64,000 bases of DNA from Methylobacterium sp. NMS14P (GTDB lineage Bacteria > Pseudomonadota > Alphaproteobacteria > Rhizobiales > Beijerinckiaceae), in contig NZ_CP087106.1 of NCBI RefSeq assembly GCF_028583545.1, positions 62,001 to 126,000 on the forward strand, given 5' to 3'. This document shows, one piece after another, positions 37,118 to 47,319 of the stretch (position 1 is its first letter; each line of letters begins with the position of its first letter). The notes under the pieces were generated by a model, which worked only from the letters and a program-made list of their open reading frames with translations, did not search any database and was not told the origin of the DNA. A program made the translations under genes and the position numbers.

Positions 37118-37672
37118 TCATGACCGCGCCGCCCAACGGTCGAGGCCGGAAAAGGCCGCGACGACGCGCTCGTAGACCGGTCGCTTGAAGGGCACGATCA
37201 GGTCCGGAAGCTCGGAGAACCGCGCCCAGCGCCAGGCGTCGAACTCCGCCTTGTGGGCGCCGCCGCCGGGCCGGAGCACGTCGATCAGGTCCTCGCTGCC
37301 GACGAAGCCGTAGGCGAACCATTTCTGCGTCTGGCCGCGGTAGCGGCCCTTCCAGGCCTGCTTCATCACCGCCGGCGGCAGGTCGTAGGGCAGCCAGTCC
37401 GGGATCTCGGCGAGGAGCTTCACGGCCTCGGGCGGAACGTTGGTCTCCTCGTAGAGCTCGCGGCGGGCGGCGGCCTCCGCGTCCTCGCCGGGATCGATGC
37501 CGCCCTGCGGCATCTGCCACATGTGCGGACCGGCGACGTGCTCGGGACCGGCCTCCTTGCTGCGACGCCCGACGAAGACGCCGCCGGACGGCGCGATCAG
37601 GGCGATCCCCACGCAGGGGCGGTAGGGCAGGGCCGTGCCCGGGTCCGAATCCGTTACCATCGCGGCGACCAT
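37118..37672 (-). CDS. rppH: RNA pyrophosphohydrolase RppH
   Basis: A 184-residue Nudix hydrolase that removes pyrophosphate from mRNA 5' ends to start decay. [37 protein letters not shown] (Nudix box, about 58-80) and the later QKWFAYGF block identify RppH/IalA. The usual Gly near the end of the box is Asn (EETNV). Two ATGs four codons apart (37672, 37660) are both possible. Confidence 0.93.
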   Translation of the reverse strand: MVAAMVTDSDPGTALPYRPCVGIALIAPSGGVFVGRRSKEAGPEHVAGPHMWQMPQGGIDPGEDAEAAARRELYEETNVPPEAVKLLAEIPDWLPYDLPPAVMKQAWKGRYRGQTQKWFAYGFVGSEDLIDVLRPGGGAHKAEFDAWRWARFSELPDLIVPFKRPVYERVVAAFSGLDRWAARS

Positions 37673-37766
37673 AGGTCAGGGGTGGGCGAGGCGGCAACGT
37701 CGACCAAGTCTTCACCGACCCGGACGGTGCCGGATCTACTTGCGCTGACTTCAGACACGCTCGCGC

Positions 37767-39062
37767 TCAATCAGCCGTGGAGACCCGCTTGTCGCGGGCG
37801 CCGCGCAGCGCCACGCTCGCCGGCACGAGGCGCAGCCCGCGGGACTCGATCTCCTTCGCCCAGCGCGCGATGCGATCGACGCTGAGCGGCGTTCCGGTCG
37901 CCGAGACCAGGGCGAAGCCGTTGGCGCGGGCCCGGGCCTCGGCCTGAGCGAGCGCGGCGTCGATCGCGTCGGCGCGCGGCGCGGCGTCGAGGACGATCTC
38001 GGCGCGGGCGACCGGCGTCTTGCCCTTGTTGGCGGCCGCGACCGCGGGCTTCGGAGCCGTGCCGTCGTCGACGAACCCCAGGCCGCGGGCGCCGATCTCG
38101 CGCAGGATCGGCTCGAAGGCCGCGTCGGCCATGAGCTTGGAGCCCATGAAGTTCACCACGCCGACGTAGCCCGGGAAGCGCGCCATCGCCCAGGCGAGCC
38201 GGTCGGCGTTCTCCAGCCCCTTCAGCGCGGTCAGCAGCGTCTGCGGGCCCGGGTCGCTGTCGGGATAGTCGAAGGGCTCCATCGGGAGTTGCAGGAAGAC
38301 CTCGTGGCCCGCGTCCCTGGCGCGCGCGGCGGCGCGCTCGACCTCGCCGCCGTAAGGCAGGAAGGCGAGGCTCACGGCGGCGGGCAGGCGCGCGGTGGCG
38401 CCGGCGGTGGCGGCCTGGCCGACACCGAGACCGGTCACCACGATCGCGATGCGCGGCCCGGTGCCGGCCTCCTCGGAACGGGCGTAGACGTCGAGGGCGC
38501 GGACGCGGCCCTCGCCCAGCTTCGGCATGAGGCCGTGGCGTCCGGATTCGCTGATCCGCGGATCCGGGGCCGGGGCGAGTCGGGGAGCGCTCGGCGGCGG
38601 CACACGGATCACCACCGCCTCGCTCGGCCCGCTGCCGGGCGGGCGCACGACCGTGACGCCGGAGGCGGTCTCGACCTCCTCGGCGCTGCGCTGGAGCGGC
38701 GTCGTTCCCGGCGCCGACGTGATGACCTGGGGCTGCTGGGCGGCCGGGGCCTGCGCGGCCGGTCGGGCCGCGGGTTCGCGCATCGTGATCGCCACTTGGA
38801 CGCGGGGCTCACCGCCGCGGGGATCGCCCAGGGCGAGCACCAGGCCGGCCGCCGCCACGAAGCTGGTCACGAGCGCCGCGGCCGCGATCCGGGGCCGGCG
38901 ACCAGCCGCGATGAGGCGTCCGATCCGGCCCGCGGGCTGCGCCGGCGCCGCCTCCGGCACCCCGAGGGGGCGCGTGAGGATATCGTCGGTGGACTCGGTC
39001 AAGCGGCTCTCGATACGGGATCGCGGTTCCTGCGCCGGTCGGCGCGGTCCCAACCCTCGCAT
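37767..39062 (-). CDS. Divergent polysaccharide deacetylase family protein (YibQ-like)
   Basis: A 431-residue protein with a ~60-residue cytoplasmic leader, one membrane helix (IAAAALVTSFVAAAGLVLAL), a Pro/Ala-rich linker and a periplasmic NodB-like domain from RIAIVVTGLGVG. Blocks FLQLPMEPFDYPDSDPGP and FMGSKLMAD are family markers. The usual G-L-G after the first strand is kept but the metal His/Asp set of true deacetylases is not, hence divergent. It often follows envC and ctpA in alphaproteobacteria, as here, implying a role in cell-wall processing. Confidence 0.88.
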   Translation of the reverse strand: MRGLGPRRPAQEPRSRIESRLTESTDDILTRPLGVPEAAPAQPAGRIGRLIAAGRRPRIAAAALVTSFVAAAGLVLALGDPRGGEPRVQVAITMREPAARPAAQAPAAQQPQVITSAPGTTPLQRSAEEVETASGVTVVRPPGSGPSEAVVIRVPPPSAPRLAPAPDPRISESGRHGLMPKLGEGRVRALDVYARSEEAGTGPRIAIVVTGLGVGQAATAGATARLPAAVSLAFLPYGGEVERAAARARDAGHEVFLQLPMEPFDYPDSDPGPQTLLTALKGLENADRLAWAMARFPGYVGVVNFMGSKLMADAAFEPILREIGARGLGFVDDGTAPKPAVAAANKGKTPVARAEIVLDAAPRADAIDAALAQAEARARANGFALVSATGTPLSVDRIARWAKEIESRGLRLVPASVALRGARDKRVSTAD

Positions 39063-39117
39063 CCATTGCGGCCGGGTATGGTTAACGTTCCGCTAACGTC
39101 CGGTCCCAGAACGGGAA

Positions 39118-39146
39118 ATCCCGCCCGGCGCGGGGCCGGACGGGAT
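39118..39146 (-). terminator. Hairpin after ctpA
   Basis: An 11-base stem with one mismatch (39118-39128 pairs with 39136-39146, 7-base loop) just downstream of ctpA. On the minus strand it is followed by TTCCCGT, a weak T-run. It may end part of the envC-ctpA transcript before the deacetylase gene. Confidence 0.45.
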
Positions 39147-39176
39147 CGGGTCATAGCGCCGCGGGGTACCGCGCGA

Positions 39177-40517
39177 TCAGTTCGGCAGGCTCGGCTTCTG
39201 CTGCTGCGGCGCGGGCGTTCCGTTGGCGGCGCCCTTCTGGATGCCGTGGAGGAAGTCGACGGCCGAGATCAGCTGCTTGTCCTTGGCCGGATCCGGCGGG
39301 ACGTAGGCGGAGGATCCGCCGCGCTCGTCGGTGTCCTTCTGCTTCAGGTGGCCCTTCAGCCCGGCCTCACCCTTGGTCTCGTCCTTGCCCTTCAGCTCGT
39401 CCGGCACGTCCTGCGTGACCTCGACGTCCGGCTCGATGCCCTTCGCCTGGATCGAGCGGCCCGACGGCGTGTAGTAGCGCGCCGTGGTGAGCCGGAGGGC
39501 GCCGGAGCCGCCGAGCGGGATGATCGACTGGACCGAGCCCTTGCCGAACGAGCGCGTGCCCATGATGGTCGCGCGCTTGTGATCCTGAAGGGCGCCGGCC
39601 ACGATCTCGGAGGCCGAGGCGGAGCCGCCGTTGACCAGCACCACGATGGGCTTGCCCTTGGTCAGATCGCCGGATTTGGCGGAGAAGCGCTGGGTCTCGT
39701 CCGGGTTGCGGCCGCGGGTGGAGACGATCTCGCCGCGATCGAGGAACGCGTCGGAGACCATCACGGCCTGGTCGAGCAGGCCGCCCGGGTTGTTGCGCAG
39801 GTCGACGATGTAGCCCTTGATCTTGTCGGCACCGATCTCGCCCGTGAGCTTGTCGATCGCGGCCCGCATCCCGTCGAAGGTCTGCTCGTTGAACTGGGTC
39901 AGGCGGATGTAGGCGACGTCGCCGCCCTCGATCTTCGAGCGCACCGGCTTGATCTTGATCACGTCGCGGGTGAGCGTGACGTCGATCGGATCCTTCGACT
40001 CCTTGCGGCTGATCTTGAGCTTGACGCTCGAGTTCACCGGGCCGCGCATCTTGTCGACCGCCTGGTTCAGGGTGAGGCCCTGGACCTGGTCGTCGTCGAT
40101 CTGCGTGATAATGTCGTTCGCGAGCAGGCCCGCCTTCGCCGCGGGGGTGTCGTCGATCGGCGTGACGACCTTGATCAGGCCGTCCTCCATCGTGACCTCG
40201 ATGCCGAGCCCGCCGAACTCGCCGCGGGTGGTGGTCTGCATGTCGCGGAACGCCTTGGCGTCCATGTAGCTCGAGTGCGGATCGAGCGACGTCAGCATGC
40301 CGTTGACGGCCGCCTCGATCATCTTCGACTCGTCCGGCTTCTCGACGTAGTCGGTGCGGACCTTCTCGAAGACGTCGCCGAACAGGCTGAGCTGGCGGTA
40401 GGTCTCGGCCGAGGCGGCCACGGCCCGCGGACCCGACAGGAAGTCGGTCTGGGTCGCCACCATGGACGTTCCGGCACCGAGGAAGGCGCCGAGCATGATC
40501 AGGGAAGTCTTGCGCAT
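39177..40517 (-). CDS. ctpA: S41-family carboxyl-terminal processing peptidase
   Basis: A 446-residue exported serine protease. A signal-type N-terminus (MLGAFLGAGTSMVATQT), a PDZ domain (about 95-170, GLGIEVTMEDGLIKVV), and the tail-specific protease core with Ser in NGGSASASEI and the Lys of RSFGKGSVQ are present. It cleaves C-termini of periplasmic proteins and is linked to peptidoglycan-enzyme turnover. Its ATG shares one base with the envC stop (TGATG), so it is translated together with envC. A Gln-rich C-terminus (APQQQKPSLPN) ends it. Confidence 0.94.
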   Translation of the reverse strand: MRKTSLIMLGAFLGAGTSMVATQTDFLSGPRAVAASAETYRQLSLFGDVFEKVRTDYVEKPDESKMIEAAVNGMLTSLDPHSSYMDAKAFRDMQTTTRGEFGGLGIEVTMEDGLIKVVTPIDDTPAAKAGLLANDIITQIDDDQVQGLTLNQAVDKMRGPVNSSVKLKISRKESKDPIDVTLTRDVIKIKPVRSKIEGGDVAYIRLTQFNEQTFDGMRAAIDKLTGEIGADKIKGYIVDLRNNPGGLLDQAVMVSDAFLDRGEIVSTRGRNPDETQRFSAKSGDLTKGKPIVVLVNGGSASASEIVAGALQDHKRATIMGTRSFGKGSVQSIIPLGGSGALRLTTARYYTPSGRSIQAKGIEPDVEVTQDVPDELKGKDETKGEAGLKGHLKQKDTDERGGSSAYVPPDPAKDKQLISAVDFLHGIQKGAANGTPAPQQQKPSLPN

Positions 40518-41884
40518 CAGCCGCGAACCTTCTCGCCAAGTACCGTATTACTCGGGCTCTTCGCCCACCACGGCTCCGGATCGATGGAGCCGCCGTCCTT
40601 CTTGAACTCGACGTAGAGCGTGGGATCACCCTCGGACCCGCCGGGACCCGCACCCTTGTCGCCCATGCTGCCGACCGGTTCGCCCGCGAGCACGAACTGA
40701 CCGACCTCGACGCTGATCTGGTCCATTCCCGCGAGCAGAAGATAGTAGCCGTCGCCCGCGTTGATGATCAAGAGTTGGCCATAGGACCGAAACGGCCCGG
40801 CGAACTGCACCCATCCGTCGGCCGGGGAGGAGACCGAGGCCTTCGGGCGGGTCGTGAACGACACGCCGCGCGTCGTTCCCCCATTGCCATCGGGCTGATT
40901 GAAGCCCCGTGCGACGCGACCACTCACCGGCCGCGGCACTTCGCCCCGTGCCTCGGCGAAGTGCACCTTGGGTGCCAGCCGCGCGGGATCGCGGAAGCCG
41001 GCCGCGGCGAACCGCTCCTGGGTGATGCGCACCTCGCGCTCCGCGGCGGCCTTCGCCTCCTCGGCGGAGCGCCTCGCCGCCGCGACCTCCGCCTCCGTGC
41101 GGTCGAGCAGGTCCTTCAAGTTCTTGGCCTGCGCACCGAGCTCGGTGGCGCGGCGTCGTTCGGCCGTGAGGCCGCTCTCCACCTCCGACTGCCGTGCGCG
41201 CCGGGCGGCGACGAGCGCCTGCAGGCGCTGCTGCTCCCGCGCCCAGCCGGCGAGATCGTTCGAGAGGCCTTCCTTGTCCTGCGCGATCAAACCGCGCAGC
41301 CTGATCATTTCCGCGAGATCGGCCGCGAGCGTGTCGACCTCGCCGCGCAGCTCCGGCACCACCGCGCCGAGCAGCATCGAGGTCCGGATCGCGGCCAGCA
41401 CGTCCTCTGGACTCACCAGCACGGCCGGTGGCGGCCGACGGCCCATGCGCTGGAGCGCCGCCAGGATCTCGGCGACGATGCCGCGCCGGCCCTGCAGCGA
41501 GTGCCGGATCGCGGCCTCGCTCTCGCTCATCGCCTTCAGGCGCTCCTCCAGGCGGCTCAGGCGATCTTCCGTCGCCTGCGCCTGCCGGTTCGCGTCGAGG
41601 AGGGCGGTGTCGAATTTCGCGCGATCGGACCCGATCGCGGCGATCTCGGACTCGAACTGCGCGCGCTGTCCGGCGCTGGCGGCGAGGGCGTCCTGCACGC
41701 GCTTCAGGTTCTCGGCCCGGCGCTCCCGCTCCTCGTTGGCGCGCTGGATCGCCTCGGGATCCGTGGGCTTCGGGGCCTCGGCGCGCGCGGCCACGGTGAC
41801 CGACAGCGCGGCCAGCAGGGCGAGTGCCGCGGGCGCGCGCCGCGGCACAGGCTTCGACTCCGCCTCGGTCTCGGATATCCCCAC
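40517..41884 (-). CDS. envC: EnvC-like murein hydrolase activator with degenerate LytM domain
   Basis: A 455-residue exported protein: N-terminal signal region, long coiled coil (~35-290) and a C-terminal LytM/M23 fold (~320-440). In active M23 enzymes the fold carries His and Asp zinc ligands; here the corresponding blocks read TRGVSFTTRP, NAGDGYYLLLAGM and show no H-x-H, so it should be catalytically inactive. EnvC-type proteins activate amidases at the division septum. It heads the envC-ctpA unit. Confidence 0.9.
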   Translation of the reverse strand: MGISETEAESKPVPRRAPAALALLAALSVTVAARAEAPKPTDPEAIQRANEERERRAENLKRVQDALAASAGQRAQFESEIAAIGSDRAKFDTALLDANRQAQATEDRLSRLEERLKAMSESEAAIRHSLQGRRGIVAEILAALQRMGRRPPPAVLVSPEDVLAAIRTSMLLGAVVPELRGEVDTLAADLAEMIRLRGLIAQDKEGLSNDLAGWAREQQRLQALVAARRARQSEVESGLTAERRRATELGAQAKNLKDLLDRTEAEVAAARRSAEEAKAAAEREVRITQERFAAAGFRDPARLAPKVHFAEARGEVPRPVSGRVARGFNQPDGNGGTTRGVSFTTRPKASVSSPADGWVQFAGPFRSYGQLLIINAGDGYYLLLAGMDQISVEVGQFVLAGEPVGSMGDKGAGPGGSEGDPTLYVEFKKDGGSIDPEPWWAKSPSNTVLGEKVRG

Positions 41885-41890
41885 GGCCGT

Positions 41891-42385
41891 TCAGCCCGCC
41901 TCACCGCGATGGTACGGGTGTCCGGCGAGGATCGTGAGGCTGCGATAGAGTTGTTCGAGGGCGAGCACGCGAACGAGTCCGTGGGGCAGGGTGGCGGCCC
42001 CGAACGACAGGATCAACTCGGCCCGCGTCCGAATTGAGGCGTCCAGCCCGTCCGGCCCGCCGATCGCCACGACCAGGGCCGGCCGGGCCGCGTCGCGCCA
42101 GCCGGCGACGCGCTCGGCCAGGGCCTCGCTGCCGAGATCGGCCCGGCCGCGCTCGTCGTAGGCGACGAGCACACCGCCGGCGGGCAGATGGGTCGCGAGC
42201 GCCGCCGCCTCCTCGGCGCACCGGTCGGGCGCGCGACGGGCCCGGGATTCCGGGATCTCGGCGGTGTCGCAGGACGGGAAGCCGAGGCCGCGTCCCAACT
42301 GCGCGGCGCGGTCGCGATATCGTGACGCGAGTTCGCGCTCCGGCCCGGCCTTCAGCCGTCCGACCGCGGCCAGGATCAGGCGCAC
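41891..42385 (-). CDS. rlmH: 23S rRNA (pseudouridine(1915)-N(3))-methyltransferase RlmH
   Basis: A 164-residue SPOUT methyltransferase acting on assembled 70S ribosomes. The trefoil-knot blocks AIGGPDGLD and LPHGLVRVLALEQLYRSLTILAGHPYH are characteristic. The gene ends six bases before envC and starts 15 bases after rsfS, in the usual order. Confidence 0.95.
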   Translation of the reverse strand: MRLILAAVGRLKAGPERELASRYRDRAAQLGRGLGFPSCDTAEIPESRARRAPDRCAEEAAALATHLPAGGVLVAYDERGRADLGSEALAERVAGWRDAARPALVVAIGGPDGLDASIRTRAELILSFGAATLPHGLVRVLALEQLYRSLTILAGHPYHRGEAG

Positions 42386-42400
42386 GGATGCCTGTCCGGC

Positions 42401-42814
42401 CTAGCCGGCCGCGATCCCGACGGGGCGGTCGGCGCCCCACATCTTCTCGAGATTGTAGAAGCCGCGGACCTCGGGGCGGAAGATGTGCACCAGCACGTCG
42501 CCCGCGTCGATCAGCACCCAGTCGCAGGCCGGCATGCCCTCGACCCGGGCGTTGCCGTAGCCGCGGTTCTTCATCTCTTGGATGATCTTGTCGGCGATCG
42601 AACCGACATGCCGCTGCGAGCGACCCGACGTGATGATCATCGTGTCGGCGAGCGAGGTCTTGCCGGCCAGATCGATCGCGATCGTCTCCTCGGCCTTCAT
42701 GTCGTCGAGGCATTCGAGGGCGAGCGCCTTCAGGTCGTCCGAGCGCGCCTGACCGGCTTCGACCGGGGCCTGGACGGGGGTGCGGATCGTCTCCGTGTGA
42801 CTGGTCTCGGGCAG
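42401..42814 (-). CDS. rsfS: Ribosomal silencing factor RsfS, probable CTG start
   Basis: A 137-residue protein that binds L14 and blocks 50S-30S joining under starvation. The core reads LDDMKAEETIAIDLAGKTSLAD, MIITSGRSQRHV, and ACDWVLIDAGDVLVHIF. The only ATG (42700) lies inside the fold and would remove the first helix (DDLKALALECLDD), and it has no ribosome site. Between the upstream in-frame TGA and that ATG there is no GTG or TTG, but CTG 42814 stands 9 bases after GAGGA and yields a plausible N-terminus (PETSHTETIR). So I use CTG. Confidence 0.87.
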   Translation of the reverse strand: MPETSHTETIRTPVQAPVEAGQARSDDLKALALECLDDMKAEETIAIDLAGKTSLADTMIITSGRSQRHVGSIADKIIQEMKNRGYGNARVEGMPACDWVLIDAGDVLVHIFRPEVRGFYNLEKMWGADRPVGIAAG

Positions 42815-42823
42815 AGTCCTGGT

Positions 42824-42828
42824 TCCTC
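42824..42828 (-). promoter_or_regulatory. Shine-Dalgarno GAGGA placed for the rsfS CTG start
   Basis: On the minus strand GAGGA ends 9 bases before CTG 42814. It is the only strong ribosome site in the region between the upstream in-frame stop and the rsfS fold. Confidence 0.55.
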
Positions 42829-42862
42829 GTTCTGCCGCACGGCGACGTCGGGCCTTGCGGGA

Positions 42863-43522
42863 TCAGGTGAAATTGGCGGTATCGCGCCCCGATTGCAACC
42901 GCGCAGGCCGCGGTCGGGGCATCCGCGCGCCCATGCGCGCGCGGATCTGCGTGGACGACAGGGTCGAGCGGGGGCCGTGCAGGAACATCCAGGCCGGCGG
43001 CGACCGCAGCGCGAGCGTCGGTGCCGCCGCCTCGGGGACCCGGGCGTCGGCGAGGCGACGGGCGGCCCGGGCGCTCAGCGGCGTCATGGTGAAGCCGGGC
43101 CGGTCGATGACGGCGATCGGCACGAGGCGCGCGATCTCGGCGAAACCCTTCCAGCGATGGAAGGTGCCGAGAGAATCGGCCCCCATGATCCAGACGAAGT
43201 GAACGCCCGGACACCGGCGCGTGAGGAACCGCAGCGTCTGGACCGTGAAGCGGACGCCGAGCGCCGCCTCGATCCCGGTCACGGCGATCCGCGGGTGCCG
43301 GGCGATCTCGCGCGCCTGGGCGCACCGCTCCGCGACGGAGGGGAGGGCGCTCCGGCTCTTGAGCGGGTTCCCCGGGCTCACCAGCCACCAGACCCGATCG
43401 AGCCCGAGGCGACGCAGGGCCGCGAGCGTCACGTGCCGGTGGCCCAGATGGGCGGGATTGAAGGATCCGCCGTAGAGGCCGATCCGCATGCCGGGGGCGC
43501 TCGGCGGCAGGGTCAGCCGCAC
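42863..43522 (-). CDS. nadD: Nicotinate-nucleotide adenylyltransferase NadD
   Basis: A 219-residue nucleotidyltransferase making deamido-NAD from nicotinate mononucleotide and ATP. GLYGGSFNPAHLGHRH (15-30) is the ATP-binding HxGH motif and LSSTQIRARM near the end is the second signature. Start read as GTG 43522 because related proteins carry the LPPSAPG stretch before MRIGLYGG; the ATG 11 codons later is the alternative. The last ~25 residues are Arg/Pro-rich. Confidence 0.93.
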   Translation of the reverse strand: MRLTLPPSAPGMRIGLYGGSFNPAHLGHRHVTLAALRRLGLDRVWWLVSPGNPLKSRSALPSVAERCAQAREIARHPRIAVTGIEAALGVRFTVQTLRFLTRRCPGVHFVWIMGADSLGTFHRWKGFAEIARLVPIAVIDRPGFTMTPLSARAARRLADARVPEAAAPTLALRSPPAWMFLHGPRSTLSSTQIRARMGARMPRPRPARLQSGRDTANFT

Positions 43523-43541
43523 GCCGAACCGTCAACTCGGA

Positions 43542-44840
43542 TCACGGGCGGATCTGGCCGGTGCCGTGGACCCGGTACTTAAAGGTGGTCAGCTGCTCGA
43601 CGCCCACCGGTCCGCGCGCGTGCATCCGCCCGGTGGCGATGCCGATCTCGGCCCCGAAGCCGAACTCGCCGCCGTCGGCGAACTGCGTGGAGGCGTTGTG
43701 CGTGACGATCGCCGAGTCGACCTCGGCCAGGAAGCGGGTCGCCTCGGCGTCGTTCTCGGTGACGATCGCGTCGGTGTGGTGCGATCCGTAGGTCTCGATG
43801 TGCTCGATGGCGGCCTCGATCCCGTCGACCACCCGCACCGCGATGATCGCGTCGAGGTACTCGGTGTGCCAGTCCTCCTCGGAGGCGGCGGTCACGCGCG
43901 GATCGACCGCGCGCGTCGCGGTATCGCCCCGGACCGCGCAGCCGGCGTCGAGCAGGGCCTGGACCAGCGGCGCGAGGTGCGTCGCCGCGCAGGCGCGGTC
44001 GACCAGCAGGGTCTCGGCGGCGCCGCAGACGCTGGTGCGGCGCATCTTGCTGTTGAGCAGCACGGCGCGGGCCATGTCGAGGTCGGCCGCGGCGGCGACG
44101 TAGACGTGGTTGATGCCGTCGAGATGGGCGAAGACCGGCACGCGCGCCTCGGCCTGGACGCGCTCCACGAGGCCGCGGCCGCCGCGCGGGACGATCACGT
44201 CGACGCAGCCGTCGAGGCCGGCGAGCATCAGCCCGACCGCGGCGCGGTCGCGGGTCGGCACCAGCTGGATCGCGTCCTCCGGCAGGCCCGCGTCGGCGAG
44301 CCCGCGGCTCATCGCCTTCGCGATCGCCATGGCGCTGCGGTGGCTGTCCGAGCCGGCGCGGAGGATCGCCGCGTTGCCGGCCTTGAGGCAGAGCGCGCCG
44401 GCATCCGCCGTCACGTTGGGGCGCGCCTCGAAGATGACGCCGACGACGCCGAGCGGCACCGCGATGCGCTCGATCAGCAGGCCGTTCGGCCGCTCGATCG
44501 CGGCGAGCTGGCGGCCGACCGGGTCGGCCAGCGACCCGACCTTCTCGACGGCGTCCGCGATCGCCGCGAGGCGCGCGGGGTCGAGGGTGAGCCGGTCGAT
44601 CAGCGCGGCGGTCTGGCCCGCGCTCCGGGCGGCGGCCACGTCCCGGGCGTTCTCGCCCAGGATCTCGTCGGCGCTCGCGCGGATCCGCTCGGCGATCAGC
44701 TTGAGCGCCACGTCCTTGGTCCGCGCCGAGGCCAGCGCCATGCGCCGCGCCGCCGCCCGGGCGCGGCGGCCGATCGCCGCCATCTGCTCCGGAAGGGCGT
44801 CGGCGTCGGCGAAGTCCGATCTCAGATTCAGGACGGGCAC
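43542..44840 (-). CDS. proA: Gamma-glutamyl phosphate reductase ProA
   Basis: A 432-residue enzyme reducing glutamyl-5-phosphate to glutamate semialdehyde, the second step of proline synthesis. [29 protein letters not shown] and the catalytic-Cys block [11 protein letters not shown] are intact. GTG 44840 is preceded by GAGGA seven bases upstream; the longer open frame reaches into an AT-rich gap and is not homologous. The gene follows proB after a ~157-base gap. Confidence 0.95.
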   Translation of the reverse strand: MPVLNLRSDFADADALPEQMAAIGRRARAAARRMALASARTKDVALKLIAERIRASADEILGENARDVAAARSAGQTAALIDRLTLDPARLAAIADAVEKVGSLADPVGRQLAAIERPNGLLIERIAVPLGVVGVIFEARPNVTADAGALCLKAGNAAILRAGSDSHRSAMAIAKAMSRGLADAGLPEDAIQLVPTRDRAAVGLMLAGLDGCVDVIVPRGGRGLVERVQAEARVPVFAHLDGINHVYVAAAADLDMARAVLLNSKMRRTSVCGAAETLLVDRACAATHLAPLVQALLDAGCAVRGDTATRAVDPRVTAASEEDWHTEYLDAIIAVRVVDGIEAAIEHIETYGSHHTDAIVTENDAEATRFLAEVDSAIVTHNASTQFADGGEFGFGAEIGIATGRMHARGPVGVEQLTTFKYRVHGTGQIRP

Positions 44841-44997
44841 GCTGGCGTCCTCGATTGTCGACGGCCGCACGCGGCCCGGGCGGGGGAAAGCGCCGTATTT
44901 GCACATCGTGCGCCGTCCCGACAAGAGTGCCGGACCGGGAAGGGTGGCGATAATCGAGACGAAAAATTGTAAATAGATTAGCTTGTATCGGCGATTT

Positions 44998-46113
44998 CTA
45001 GAACAGTGCCAAGTCATCGCGGTGCACCATCCAGGCACGACCGGGATAATTGAGCAGTTCCGGAATGCGCGCGCTCGGATGACCGATGATCAGCGCGGCC
45101 TCGGCGCTGTCGTACGCCACCAGGCCGCGGCCGAGGATCCGGCCTTCCGGATCGCGGATCATGACGGCGTCGCCGCGGGAGAAGCTGCCCTCGATCGCCC
45201 GCACGCCCACCGGGAGCAGGCTGGCCCCGCTCCGGAGCGCCTGCTCGGCGCCCGCGTCGATCGTCAGGGTGCCGCGCGGCTCCAGGGAGCCGGCGATCCA
45301 GGTCTTCCGGGCGGCCGTGGGCGTGGAGCCGGAGAGGAACCACGTGCAGCGCGCGCCGTCCCGCACGGCCCTGAGCGGGTTCTTCCCGCGCCCGTCCGCG
45401 ATGACCAGGTGCGTGCCGCCCGAGGCCGCGATCTTGGCGGCCTCGACCTTGGTGCGCATGCCGCCCCGCGACAGCTCGGAGGCCGGGCCGCCGGCCATCG
45501 CCTCGATCTCCGGGGTGATGCGCTCGACCACCGCGAGGTGGCGGGCGTCCGGATCGCTCTTGGGCGGCGCGGTGTAGAGGCCGTCGATGTCCGAGAACAG
45601 CACCAGCACGTCGGCGTCGATCATGGTGGCGACCCGGGCGGCGAGCCGGTCGTTGTCGCCGTAGCGGATCTCCGAGGTCGCCACCGTGTCGTTCTCGTTC
45701 ACGACCGGGACCGCGCGCATCTCCAGCAGCTTCAGCACGGTGGCGCGGGCGTTGAGGTAGCGGCGGCGCTCCTCGGTGTCCTGCGGCGTCACGAGGATCT
45801 GGCCGGCGACGATCCCGTGGTGGCCCAGAGCCTCGGCCCAGTGGCGGGCCAGCGTGATCTGCCCCACCGAGGCCGCGCCCTGGCTCTCCTCCAGGCGCAG
45901 GGCGCCGGGCGGCAGGCCCAGCACCGTCCGGCCGAGGGCGATGCTGCCGGAGGACACGACCAGCACGTCGACGCCCCGCCCGTGCAGCTCCGCGATGTCC
46001 TCGGCCAGCGCCGCGAGCCAGGCGTGGCGCAGGCGGCCGGCGCTGCGGTCGACCAGCAGGGCCGAACCGACTTTGATGACCACGCGGCGGAATTCTTCGA
46101 GGGCAGGGATCAT
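44998..46113 (-). CDS. proB: Glutamate 5-kinase ProB (AAK plus PUA domain)
   Basis: A 371-residue kinase that phosphorylates glutamate, the first and feedback-regulated step of proline synthesis. [27 protein letters not shown] and [11 protein letters not shown] mark the amino-acid kinase fold (1-260). The C-terminal PUA domain covers about 278-355 ([13 protein letters not shown]...GRGLVAYDS). Between proB and proA lies an unusually AT-rich stretch (44940-44990). Confidence 0.96.
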   Translation of the reverse strand: MIPALEEFRRVVIKVGSALLVDRSAGRLRHAWLAALAEDIAELHGRGVDVLVVSSGSIALGRTVLGLPPGALRLEESQGAASVGQITLARHWAEALGHHGIVAGQILVTPQDTEERRRYLNARATVLKLLEMRAVPVVNENDTVATSEIRYGDNDRLAARVATMIDADVLVLFSDIDGLYTAPPKSDPDARHLAVVERITPEIEAMAGGPASELSRGGMRTKVEAAKIAASGGTHLVIADGRGKNPLRAVRDGARCTWFLSGSTPTAARKTWIAGSLEPRGTLTIDAGAEQALRSGASLLPVGVRAIEGSFSRGDAVMIRDPEGRILGRGLVAYDSAEAALIIGHPSARIPELLNYPGRAWMVHRDDLALF

Positions 46114-46180
46114 GATTCTCGCGGGGACGCGCGTTCGCGGCGGGTGTGGACCGAGACCCGCCCTTTGAACAGCCGCTCGA

Positions 46181-46201
46181 GGGCTAGGGCTAGGGCTAGG
46201 G

Positions 46202-46204
<3 letters not shown>
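46181..46204. repeat. Perfect (GGGCTA)4 tandem repeat, G-quadruplex motif, over the obgE stop
   Basis: Four exact GGGCTA units on the plus strand, so four GGG runs with three-base CTA spacers, which satisfies the simple G3N1-7 quadruplex rule. The last unit contains the obgE stop (TAG on the minus strand). CAGCCG (46170-46175) and CGGCTG (46205-46210) flank the array as an inverted repeat. Hexamers keep the reading phase, so changes in copy number would not alter ObgE. Confidence 0.9.
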
Positions 46205-47272
<1,068 letters not shown>

Positions 47273-47319
47273 TCACCCTGTCGACGGCCGCCGGCCAGCC
47301 CCGGCGCCGCGGGGCCGCC

